64,000 nt of DNA from Methanobacterium_C sp963845285 (GTDB taxonomy: Archaea > Methanobacteriota > Methanobacteria > Methanobacteriales > Methanobacteriaceae), in the NCBI GenBank assembly GCA_963845285.1, contig CAWJRO010000016.1, positions 72,428 through 136,427 of the forward strand, written 5' to 3'. Each line of letters begins with the position of its first letter. Positions within the stretch are counted from its first letter, which is position 1. The notes beneath the pieces are model-generated. The model did not search any database. It was given only the letters and a program-made list of their open reading frames with translations, and had not been told where the DNA came from. The translations under genes were made by a program, and so were the position numbers. This document shows, piece after piece, positions 27,378-35,928 of this stretch.

Positions 27378-27680
27378 TTAAAAAAGATCATCACCACTTT
27401 GATGGTCGAATGCAGGATGTAGATCGAAACGTACAGCCCCCACCAGTGCTTTCCCTTTCACAGCCTTGGCAATTCTGGCTGTTCCTTCATTTCCAAACCC
27501 AGCACATAGTTCAATGGCTGTTACCCCTTCTGCTACCAGTTTTAGGGCAACTTCTTCTGCTTCGTCGTAGTTTTTCACTCCAACCACCGAAAGTTCAACA
27601 ACTGGTGAATCAATTACTGCGCTGTGTTTGTTAAAATCGTTTTCCGGTGCAACAAATATGAATGCGGCTTTAGTTGACAT
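27378..27680 (-). CDS. DUF6506 family protein
   Basis: The 100-residue protein begins KAAFIFVAPENDFNKHSAVI and contains VVGVKNYDEAEEVALKLVAEGVTAIELCAGFGNEG and VGAVRFDLHPAF, the recurrent pattern of this small conserved family. Function is unknown. No membrane segment or catalytic motif is visible. Same strand as the PEP mutase-like gene downstream. Confidence 0.78.
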   Translation of the reverse strand: MSTKAAFIFVAPENDFNKHSAVIDSPVVELSVVGVKNYDEAEEVALKLVAEGVTAIELCAGFGNEGTARIAKAVKGKALVGAVRFDLHPAFDHQSGDDLF

Positions 27681-28238
27681 GATCTTTTATTTAATCAACA
27701 TCTGCTAAATAAAGTATCCATAAGGTTATTCATGATCAGGTGATCAACTACTGGTTTAAGCTCAGGTTTTATTTCGATTGCAATAATGAATATGTAACTG
27801 TTTAGTTTATGCAAATGTAGTTTAGAATTTCCAGCTTAGATCATTTTTAAAAGCCGTGAATCCAATGTCTTTCAACCCATTTATGGTTTTCAGTGCCAGT
27901 TTTATGTCACCTATCTGACAGTGCTTTTAGTTGTATTTAGCCATAAATGGAATGGAAATGAATCATTTGATAGTCATAATTCTGTGAGGATATTATCTAA
28001 AAATTTCTGAGAATTTCTATTAACCTTTATTTGCTGTTGATATTATGTTTGGAAATAGTTTTATGATATTTATTAACGACTTAATTGATTTATTAATGGC
28101 CAATAATTGTCTTAAATGAAGTATTTATTTGTGATAACTAAATTATAATTTTTAATATTAGTAAATTTTAGAGGTTTTTAGAAATTCTCTTCTATTGTTT
28201 CTTAAAATTTTATTAAAAAAGAATCTTGGTTGGGGGGG
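27681..28238. other. Intergenic, contains a small gene remnant
   Basis: The 558-base spacer is mostly AT-rich. On the minus strand 27832-27954 reads ATG, four codons, an in-frame TAA, then a protein-like tail (CQIGDIKLALKTINGLKDIG and onward) to a TAA at 27832. It looks like the end of a lost gene interrupted by a stop; the family is not recognised. The rest holds no recognised gene or RNA. Confidence 0.35.
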
Positions 28239-29027
28239 TTATTTTAACAGGAAAACTTCTTCTGGCAGAGCTTCGTTGGTTATCCATCTTCTTAAAACCT
28301 TATTGAAGAGTTCGGGGTATTCTAAATTCCACATATGTCCCACTTTAGGGGCGGTTATTGCCTTGGCGTTTGGTAAAACTTTGATCAGATCTTCAGCTGA
28401 TTCTTTTATGACTTTGTACTCCTTCTCACCGACCATCACCAGTACAGGAACATCTACCTTTTCTAACCGCGAGGGCATCTGGAAGAGCATGTTCTCGTGC
28501 AATATTCTGTCCAGAGAGTCTGGTCTGATTAGGCGTGTGGATTCCTTAAAATCTTTAAAATAACTTTTGGATATGTTGTAGGTTCTCATATTGGCCTTTA
28601 TGAAAAAATCTGTATCTTTTACAGGTGCATATACCTTGAAAGTATAATCCAAAAGTTTTAGCATTGCTTCAGTATAAGGGATGTTGTGGACAAGGGTTCC
28701 ACTGATTAACACGTGATCTACCACTTCAGGAGCTGTACTGAGAATTTCCAAAATTAACTGCCCGCCCAGTGATATTCCCACAAGATGAGCCCGTCCTCCG
28801 TGAGCACGAGTTCTTATAATATCAACCACCATCTCAGCAGCACTTTTCATGGTGAAAGGTTTTACATCCACACTTTTTCCATGTTCAGGAAGGTCAGGGA
28901 TCAACAGATGGTAGTCTTTAAATACTTCAAGCTGTTCTGTCCACATCCAGCCAGATATTCCACCACCGTGGAGGAATATGATGGTTTCACTGTTTTCCTG
29001 GCCCCTCTCTTCAACGTACAAATTCAT
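28239..29027 (-). CDS. Alpha/beta hydrolase
   Basis: The 262-residue protein has the fold's oxyanion segment HGGGISGWMW, nucleophile elbow GISLGG (Ser), acid near LVMVGEKE (Glu in place of the more usual Asp) and catalytic His in KVGHMWN. A four-helix cap lies between. The substrate is not predictable; ester hydrolases, lactonases and haloperoxidase-like members all share this layout. No clear ribosome binding site, so a leaderless mRNA is possible. Confidence 0.88.
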   Translation of the reverse strand: MNLYVEERGQENSETIIFLHGGGISGWMWTEQLEVFKDYHLLIPDLPEHGKSVDVKPFTMKSAAEMVVDIIRTRAHGGRAHLVGISLGGQLILEILSTAPEVVDHVLISGTLVHNIPYTEAMLKLLDYTFKVYAPVKDTDFFIKANMRTYNISKSYFKDFKESTRLIRPDSLDRILHENMLFQMPSRLEKVDVPVLVMVGEKEYKVIKESAEDLIKVLPNAKAITAPKVGHMWNLEYPELFNKVLRRWITNEALPEEVFLLK

Positions 29028-29221
29028 GATTATGCTTGTTTTTAATTAAATTTAAGTTTATTTTTAATATTCATTGGATTTTCTTTACCCAAATTTTTAG
29101 GACATACTTATCAAATTTATTGAACATTCCCTTTAATCATTCATGGCACAACTCTTTGTTGAATAAATAAAATGAAAAAATAAAGAGTTTTTTTATGTGA
29201 TGGCTACGATGTTCATCTTTT

Positions 29222-29788
29222 TCAACTTAATTTTTTAATTAAAGTAGCCACATTAAAACCAAACTTCCTTATAGCCTTCATTCCCTCCTTATCATCCTGC
29301 ACTTCTCCAGGTGCCCATCCAAAAACCATATTCCAACTATTTGAACCTGGAACAATCATATCATTAATGAAAAAGAACATTAACATTTCTTGTATAGTAG
29401 ATGTGTGACCGCCTCTACGTGCAACTGCTACAGGGCCGCCAATTTTCCCTGATAAAAAATCATCATTAGATCCTGAGACCATTCCTATTCTCTGCAACGC
29501 TGACATCATGTCTCCACGTGCAGTTCCAAAATAAACTGGTGTCCCCACAATAAAACCTTCAGATTCTCTAATTTTATTTATAATATCGTTTAATCCGTCA
29601 TTAATGCTGCATTCATTCAATTCATCACATTTTTTACAAGCAACGCATGATTTGATATCTTTACCTGCAAATGATATTATTTCCGCTTTTAAACCTTCCT
29701 TCTCTATTACATTAGCACATTCCTCTAAAACTTGATATGTATTACCATTTGGACGTGGACTGGCACATAATAACAGAACTTTTTTCAT
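29222..29788 (-). CDS. Iron-sulfur flavoprotein (flavodoxin-like NADPH-dependent FMN reductase family)
   Basis: The 188-residue protein begins MKKVLLLCASPRPNGNT, the FMN phosphate-binding loop of the family. It contains a compact cysteine motif C48-x2-C51-x2-C54-x5-C60 (KSCVACKKCDELNEC), as in archaeal iron-sulfur flavoproteins that bind one 4Fe-4S cluster. GTPVYFG and ARRGGH are further family marks. It probably moves electrons from ferredoxin to O2, peroxide or quinone-like acceptors. GAGGTGA precedes the ATG. Confidence 0.9.
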   Translation of the reverse strand: MKKVLLLCASPRPNGNTYQVLEECANVIEKEGLKAEIISFAGKDIKSCVACKKCDELNECSINDGLNDIINKIRESEGFIVGTPVYFGTARGDMMSALQRIGMVSGSNDDFLSGKIGGPVAVARRGGHTSTIQEMLMFFFINDMIVPGSNSWNMVFGWAPGEVQDDKEGMKAIRKFGFNVATLIKKLS

Positions 29789-30001
29789 ATAACTTCACCT
29801 CTTAAACTTATTTGTGTTCCATTTATCTTTATTTGGACTTGAATTAATTGCTATTACTCTCATTGTTTTTCTGATGAGCAACTGCACAATTCAATTCTTG
29901 TAACAAATGCCATGATGTTCAGCAGAGTTTTAAAAACTGCAGAATGGATCAAAACCCTTGAATAACTCCTATATTAAATATACTGTATTTTCAGGTTATG
30001 T

Positions 30002-30108
30002 GAGGTTGTCTCATAATTCAAAATCTGCAAAAAAATAAGGACAAATAAGGTTTTAAACTCGAAAATAAGCAAAATTACACATGTTAAAAGTAATCATGAG
30101 ACACCCTC
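30002..30108 (+). mobile_element. MITE copy 4
   Basis: The 107-bp element has ends GAGGTTGTCTCATAATT and (inward) GAGGGTGTCTCATGATT; ATGT occurs on both flanks. It lies in the 568-base gap 29789-30356, which otherwise shows only AT-rich DNA and the promoter region of ppx. Same subfamily as copies 2, 5 and 6 (internal ATAAGGACAAATAA). Confidence 0.88.
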
Positions 30109-30356
30109 ATGTATTAAAAAAATAAATATTTTCTTAGGAGGGATTGCACCTATGGTAATGCAAATAATAATGATTATGTATTTAATATAAAATAATGAAC
30201 ACACAAATATAGTCTCAGCTAACAATTCAGAGATTGTTTTGGAAACATTTAAAATTGAAATAAAATTTGTAGAATCATTTCAAACCCATTAATTATTCAT
30301 TAATATGAATTACTTTAAAGAAAAAAAGGCAGATCAGTCTTAATGAGGTTATATAA

Positions 30357-31256
30357 ATGTTGTATGGAATTGTGGATATTGGTTCAAACACAGTTAGATT
30401 GAATGTTTATCGTTATGAAAATAATGAGATAAGCCTTATGTTTTCAAAAAAAGAAAATTTAGGTTTAGTCTTTTATATAAAGAAAGAAAAATTGACTGAT
30501 GAGGGTATTGAAAAATTGGTTTCTGTTCTTAAAGAAATGAAAAATGATTTAGACTATCTCAAAATAAAAAATTACAGCTTCTTTTCTACTGCTTCATTGA
30601 GAAATATTCAAAACCGTGCTGATGTTGTTCAAATTATTGAAGATAAAGTCCATACTGAAATTGATGTGTTATCTGGTGAGGAAGAGGGAACATTAAGCTT
30701 TTGTGGATCTATTTCTACTATTAAAAATGATAACGGGATTTTAATTGATGTGGGTGGGGGCAGTATTGAAATCGTGCTTTTTAAAAATAGAAAAATAAAG
30801 AAAACATACAGTATTCCTATTGGTTCTTTAAAAATTTATAACAATTATGTTTCTGAGCTGATACCTACCGAAGAAGAGAGTAATTTGATTAAAGAAAAAA
30901 TATACTCTAAATTAGATAAAATTGGTTTTAATGAAAAGAAAATTCTTTTTATGTGTGGTGTGGGTGGAAATATTCGTACCATTGAAAAAATGTTAGTGGA
31001 TTTACATTTACATGATAATAAAGGCGATTTAGTAGATGTTAAATTATTAAAACAACTTAAAAAGGAATTGAACCATAATAATAAAGATACCTATAACAAA
31101 ATATTACATGTTAAACCATCAAGAATCCATACTCTAGTCCCCTCTTTGATAATAGTTGAATCAATTGTTTCTTATTTTGGATGTGAAGAACTGCAAATCA
31201 GTAACTTTAGTGTTAGGGAAGGCTATTTATTTAGAAAGATGTTAAATAGGTGTTAA
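30357..31256 (+). CDS. ppx: Exopolyphosphatase (Ppx/GppA family)
   Basis: The 299-residue protein comprises just the two actin-like ASKHA domains (no HD domain). Visible motifs are the phosphate loop YGIVDIGSNTVRLNVY, the second loop LIDVGGGSIEIV, and the acidic SGEEEG between them. It cleaves terminal phosphate from polyphosphate, or pppGpp-type substrates. GAGGTT precedes the ATG. The stop is one base before the ATG of ppk, so the two are cotranscribed and probably translationally coupled. The pair makes and degrades the same polymer. Confidence 0.93.
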   Translation: MLYGIVDIGSNTVRLNVYRYENNEISLMFSKKENLGLVFYIKKEKLTDEGIEKLVSVLKEMKNDLDYLKIKNYSFFSTASLRNIQNRADVVQIIEDKVHTEIDVLSGEEEGTLSFCGSISTIKNDNGILIDVGGGSIEIVLFKNRKIKKTYSIPIGSLKIYNNYVSELIPTEEESNLIKEKIYSKLDKIGFNEKKILFMCGVGGNIRTIEKMLVDLHLHDNKGDLVDVKLLKQLKKELNHNNKDTYNKILHVKPSRIHTLVPSLIIVESIVSYFGCEELQISNFSVREGYLFRKMLNRC

Positions 31257-31257
31257 A

Positions 31258-33390
31258 ATGTCTGAAAATGACTATAGTTTCACCCAAAACCGTGAGTTAT
31301 CCTGGTTAAGATTTAATGATCGTGTTTTAGAAGAAGCAGAGGATACTTCTGTTCCCCTATTAGAACGTTTGAAGTTCGTGTCAATTTTTACAAGTAATTT
31401 AGATGAATTTTATATGATTCGATGTGGAAGTTTATATGATCTATCCCTCATCGATGGGAATTACGTTGATAATAAAACCGGTTTAAGTGCACAAGATCAG
31501 CTGGATGCTATCTATGATAGGTCCAAATTCTTATATGAACGTAGAGATGAAGTATTTAAATCTGTCAATTCTCTCCTAAAAGAGCAGGGCATTTATGATT
31601 TGGATTTTGAGGATTTGACTAAAAGTGAAACTAAATTTATTAATAAATATTTCTTCAATTATATTTTTCCAGTTTTATCTCCCCAAATCATCGATGTTCA
31701 ACATCCCTTTCCTCACCTATTAAACAAATCCTTAAATGTTATGTGTATAGTGAAAGATAAAGAGGGCAAAAATTTATATGGACTTATTCCTATCCCTTCT
31801 TCTTTACCTAAGATTGTTTATTCCCCCAAAGATGGAATGCGTTTTATTTTGATAGAAAAAATAATATATGAATATGCTAATGAAATCTTTTCAAATTATC
31901 AAATAGAATTTAAAACCATTGCCTCTGTGACTAGAAATGCAGATATTACTTTATCTAATTCTCAAATTGATGAAGATGAAGATTACAGAGGACACATGAA
32001 AAAAATTTTAAAGAAAAGAACTCGTTTAGCACCAATAAGATTAGAATTCTACAAATATTCTGACTCAAAATTAACAGAATTTTTATCTGATCAACTAAAT
32101 CTTCAAAAAAATCAGGTACAAATCTCTAATACTCCTTTAGATATGATTTATGTATCTGAATTATATGAACATATTAAAGATGTAAATCTACTAACCTTTC
32201 ATAAATTATCCTTTAATCCCTACTATCCCAAAATACCAAAAACTCTTAAAGAAGGAAATCTTATTTCTCAGTTAAAAAAGAGAGAAATCTTACTTTTTTA
32301 TCCCTATGAATCTATGAAACCCTTTTTAAACCTATTGAAAGAAGCAGCTAATGATAAAAACGTGATATCCGTCCAAATTACAATTTACAGACTAGCTCAG
32401 TCTTCATCAGTGATAAAATATTTATTAGAAGCATGCGAAAATGGAAAAAATGTGACTGTTTTAATTGAACTTAGAGCCAGATTCGATGAAGAGAGGAATA
32501 TTCATTATGCGGGTTTATTAGAAGAAGCAGGTTGTAGGGTTTTGTACGGGTTTGGAGAGTATAAAGTTCATTCAAAAATTTGTTTAATTAAGCGAAAAGA
32601 AAAGAATAAAATTCAATATATTACTCAATTAGGAACTGGTAATTACAATGAAAAAACCTGTAAATTATACACTGATTTAAGTTTTATCACCACAAATCAT
32701 GTAATTGGCGAAGATGCAATGTTATTCTTCACAAACATGGCAATTTCTAATTTAAATGGTGAGTATAAAAAGTTGTTCGTTGCTCCTTTTGGATTAAAAC
32801 CTAAATTAATCGAAAAAATTAATGTGGAAATAGAAAATGCCAAGAATAATCGTCCAGCCAATATTATCCTGAAAATGAATTCTTTAACAGATAGGGAACT
32901 AATTGACATGCTAAGTAAAGCTTCTAATGCAGGTGTGAAAATTAGATTGATAGTTAGGGGTATTTGTTGTTTAGTTCCGGGATTACCTGGTAAAACTGAA
33001 AATATAGAGGTCATTAGTATTGTAGGTAGGTTCTTAGAGCACGCCAGGATTTATTGTTTTGGTACTGGAAAAGACATTTCAATATATTTATCCAGTGCCG
33101 ATTTAATGACAAGAAATACTGAAAAACGGGTTGAAATTACTTTTCCTATTGAAAATTTAATTTTAAAGAAAAAAATTATCCATATATTAGATATTATGCT
33201 TAATGACAATGTTAAAGCTAGAAAAATTAATGATAAAGGAGAATATGAAAGAGTTATTAGAAGTGTTGATTTAATTGATTCTCAATATTATTTTACGCAG
33301 GATGATCTCTCACAATTTGAAGAAAACCAGATTGTAGAAGAATCATTTTTCTCTAAACTAAAAAATTTATTTAAAACGAGTGGAAAATAG
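31258..33390 (+). CDS. ppk1: Polyphosphate kinase 1
   Basis: The 710-residue protein is full length for Ppk1. The N-terminal domain shows NRELSWLRFNDRVLEEA and FTSNLDEFYMIR. Two phospholipase D-like catalytic domains follow, with the autophosphorylated His in EYKVHSKICLIKR (about residue 440) and the second His in LEHARIYCF (about 594). It transfers the gamma phosphate of ATP to a growing polyphosphate chain at the membrane. Second gene of the ppx-ppk operon, with GGTG a few bases before the ATG. Ppk1 is patchy in archaea, so acquisition from bacteria is plausible. Confidence 0.95.
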   Translation: MSENDYSFTQNRELSWLRFNDRVLEEAEDTSVPLLERLKFVSIFTSNLDEFYMIRCGSLYDLSLIDGNYVDNKTGLSAQDQLDAIYDRSKFLYERRDEVFKSVNSLLKEQGIYDLDFEDLTKSETKFINKYFFNYIFPVLSPQIIDVQHPFPHLLNKSLNVMCIVKDKEGKNLYGLIPIPSSLPKIVYSPKDGMRFILIEKIIYEYANEIFSNYQIEFKTIASVTRNADITLSNSQIDEDEDYRGHMKKILKKRTRLAPIRLEFYKYSDSKLTEFLSDQLNLQKNQVQISNTPLDMIYVSELYEHIKDVNLLTFHKLSFNPYYPKIPKTLKEGNLISQLKKREILLFYPYESMKPFLNLLKEAANDKNVISVQITIYRLAQSSSVIKYLLEACENGKNVTVLIELRARFDEERNIHYAGLLEEAGCRVLYGFGEYKVHSKICLIKRKEKNKIQYITQLGTGNYNEKTCKLYTDLSFITTNHVIGEDAMLFFTNMAISNLNGEYKKLFVAPFGLKPKLIEKINVEIENAKNNRPANIILKMNSLTDRELIDMLSKASNAGVKIRLIVRGICCLVPGLPGKTENIEVISIVGRFLEHARIYCFGTGKDISIYLSSADLMTRNTEKRVEITFPIENLILKKKIIHILDIMLNDNVKARKINDKGEYERVIRSVDLIDSQYYFTQDDLSQFEENQIVEESFFSKLKNLFKTSGK

Positions 33391-33428
33391 TAAATTTCCA
33401 CTCACAAAGAAGCTTTATTGGCCGAAAA

Positions 33429-33893
33429 TTAGAATATCACACTGAATTTACGAATCAAATCCCCTATCTTTTTATCCCTACTTTTGTTCCAGACCACGAT
33501 GTCTGTTCCAACTATGGTTCCTCCCTTGGATTGGCAGATCTTTTTCATCTTGCCAATGGCCTGATTTCCACCTGTCCAGTTAAATGGGACGCCCTTGGTT
33601 ACAAAAAGAGCTATATTTTTACTTTGAAGTGATGGAATCTGCTCTAGATAAGCCTTCATTGCGGGTGCCAGGGAAAATGCATGTACCGGCGATCCGAATA
33701 TCAATGCATCGTACTTTTCCACATCAGGTAGAGTTTCGAATTTAATATCCTTTGAACCGGGATGCACTTCGCCTGAGGGTACGACTCTTTCTATTTCAAC
33801 TTCTTTTCCCTTTTCTTGAAGCTTTTCCTGGAGTTTCTGGGCCACAGAATACGTATGTTCAGTTTGGGAATACACTAAAATTCCTATTTTCAT
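33429..33893 (-). CDS. Flavodoxin family protein
   Basis: The 154-residue protein has the N-terminal FMN loop ILVYSQTEHTYSVAQKL (S-x-T-x-x-T pattern) and GSPVHAFSLAPAMKAYL, ending with a short C-terminal helix. It is a small single-domain flavodoxin, probably an electron carrier. GGAGG lies 7 bases before the ATG. It is convergent with ppk, with a 38-base gap. Confidence 0.88.
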   Translation of the reverse strand: MKIGILVYSQTEHTYSVAQKLQEKLQEKGKEVEIERVVPSGEVHPGSKDIKFETLPDVEKYDALIFGSPVHAFSLAPAMKAYLEQIPSLQSKNIALFVTKGVPFNWTGGNQAIGKMKKICQSKGGTIVGTDIVVWNKSRDKKIGDLIRKFSVIF

Positions 33894-34087
33894 ACCAAAT
33901 CCTCCTACATGTTCGATCTGCTCTATTTATTGAAACTTGGCCGCACTTAAATGATTTTATGAGATATAAATGTTAAGAAGATACTATGAATGGATTTCTT
34001 CATTAATTTCTGATTCTGAACTCCTGATTCCGAGCTCTTCTCAAACTACATATTATAATATGAGCTTTTTAATTAAAATATAATACT

Positions 34088-34441
34088 ATGAAAATAATTT
34101 ACATCGAATGTGATGAAAAATCTCTGGACTCGATCCAGCCATTGTGGGATAAATTGAGACAGCACCACCACAAAAAATCAGAGAACTTTCGTGAACATTA
34201 CAAGGATTTTGATTTCCAGGAGCGAAAGGAAACCCTGCTTAAAAAGTTTGCAGGGGGTTCTTTAAGGGTTGACCTTGCAAAAGATATTTCTGAAGACCGG
34301 GTTGTTGGTTACTGTGTGAGCTCAATATTCTCTGAAATGGAAGGAGAAGTTGATTTTATCTACGTTGAAGAAGAGTATAGATCAAATGGTATATGGGGCT
34401 CTTTCCATGCTGTTTTTTCTCGATCATTCTTATCTTCCTAG
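34088..34441 (+). pseudogene. GNAT acetyltransferase gene, C-terminally truncated (left copy)
   Basis: The first 97 or so residues are intact GNAT sequence (IYIECDEKSLDSIQPLWDKLRQHH, then RVDLAKDISEDRVVGYCVSSI, then VDFIYVEEEYRSNGI). After the acetyl-CoA loop start RSNGI the frame yields an unrelated short tail and a stop, where about 40 more residues are expected. A different frame gives YLPRMTNLFTSSATE, which looks like the true C-terminus, so there is probably an internal deletion with frame change. A second, more decayed copy of the same gene lies at 37936. Confidence 0.65.
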
Positions 34442-34524
34442 AATGACAAACCTTTTCACAAGTTCCGCAACTGAATAATTTAAATCTGATAAAAATTAAT
34501 ATCATAAAGTCTATATTACTAAGC

Positions 34525-35889
34525 TTAAAAATACATAGCGCACTTTTTTCTATTCTTTCTACTTCTTGTTTTTTTAATTTGGGATAAGGATCTATTTAAA
34601 GGAGATAACTGCACATCATTGAAATCTTTATTAAGTCTAAGATATTGTATATTTGATAAATATTTAGGAGGTTCAACATCATCAATAACAATTGGAATAA
34701 TATTCATTTTTCCATCTAAAGCCCTAATTATGGCTTGTTCACTTTCTTTCCTAACCCATTCAGACTTTATGGAGTTTTCTGATGAAACAATAATCATGCA
34801 ATCCGAATTCTCAATTGCTTCAGAAATTTTTTGGGTTAATATAGTGCCAGATTTTATTTGTTCCTCTGCTAACCATGGAGAATAACCATTTTGTCTTAAA
34901 AATTCTGCAATACGCCTCAATAATTTTATATCTTGGAAAGAACCACTAATAAATACTTTTATTTTGTCTTGTTCACTGTCGGGATATGGCTTTATCTCAT
35001 CTTCTTCCCTATTAACTTGTATAGTAAGTTCTCGTAAAAATTCAGTTACTTGTGTATGATTTATGTCCTTTTTGTATTCTAATACTTCTAATCTTTTATC
35101 TAAAGCAAATCTACGTCTTTCTATAGGATTCATCGTTCCAGAAGGTAATAAAATATAATGTTTTTCTAATGTCCTTGAGTAAATCGACGCTAATTTATCG
35201 AGAATATTATTTAAATCTGGATCATCACCACTAAAGCCTACAAAGATAACTGTGTGAGTAGAGAACAATGTTTCAATAAACTGCTTATACCCCGGAGTTC
35301 TAAAAAGTAAATCTTGGTAATCTCTACTTCCAAGTACAATAGTAGAAGGTCTATCAAAATGACCATGTAACTTAAATATAAAAAAATCGTCTCGCTGTAA
35401 AATCTGATGTCTTTCGACTAAATCTTCCTGTGTGAATACCATTGGGAGCCTTCCTTCTTCCTCAATTGAATAAGCTCCTTCAATTAATGAATCATAATTA
35501 GTCGTTAAAATAGCCCTGAAAGGAATATGTGGTAATAAACGATGTGTTTCAGATGGAAGAACTAATTTATCCCTAAAAATTGAATTAAGGAATTTACCCA
35601 TGATAGAAACTCCTACCCTATCCTGAAGTTCTTGGGCGGCCATGATAAAATTGCCTTTTTTAATCATATCCCTAATAAATTCAGGATCATCCCAAAACTC
35701 AACTTTTTTTAAAATTGCATAATCCAACAATTCAGTTAAAAATTTTTCCCAATTTGGTAACCGTCGCATATTTGATCTAGTTACTTTAGAAGAGAGACCA
35801 GAACCAACAAAAAGAATACATTTATTTGATTTCAACGAATCAATTATTTCTGGAGGAATTATGCCTTCAAATTTAGATTCTTTTTCCAT
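34525..35889 (-). CDS. SIR2-TIR fusion protein, putative NAD-depleting defence effector
   Basis: The 454-residue protein has two recognisable domains. Residues about 15-290 are a SIR2-like (SIR2_2) domain: NAD loop ILFVGSGLS (residues 26-33), ILTTNYDSLIE (N131, D133), FKLHGH (likely catalytic H175) and FVGFSGDDPDL. Residues about 308-435 are a TIR domain: KVFISGSFQD at the start and the W-x3-E catalytic pattern in SEWVRKE (W378, E382). Both domain types hydrolyse NAD in antiphage systems (ThsA, DSR2, TIR effectors). The C-terminus is very basic (KKTRSRKNRKK). It lies 39 bases downstream of the TIR-like/TPR gene, with AAAGGGA before its ATG. The combined architecture is recognised; phage defence is inferred. 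Confidence 0.85.
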   Translation of the reverse strand: MEKESKFEGIIPPEIIDSLKSNKCILFVGSGLSSKVTRSNMRRLPNWEKFLTELLDYAILKKVEFWDDPEFIRDMIKKGNFIMAAQELQDRVGVSIMGKFLNSIFRDKLVLPSETHRLLPHIPFRAILTTNYDSLIEGAYSIEEEGRLPMVFTQEDLVERHQILQRDDFFIFKLHGHFDRPSTIVLGSRDYQDLLFRTPGYKQFIETLFSTHTVIFVGFSGDDPDLNNILDKLASIYSRTLEKHYILLPSGTMNPIERRRFALDKRLEVLEYKKDINHTQVTEFLRELTIQVNREEDEIKPYPDSEQDKIKVFISGSFQDIKLLRRIAEFLRQNGYSPWLAEEQIKSGTILTQKISEAIENSDCMIIVSSENSIKSEWVRKESEQAIIRALDGKMNIIPIVIDDVEPPKYLSNIQYLRLNKDFNDVQLSPLNRSLSQIKKTRSRKNRKKCAMYF

Positions 35890-35928
35890 TTAAATCCCTT
35901 TACACATATTTAAAGATAAATTAATAAT

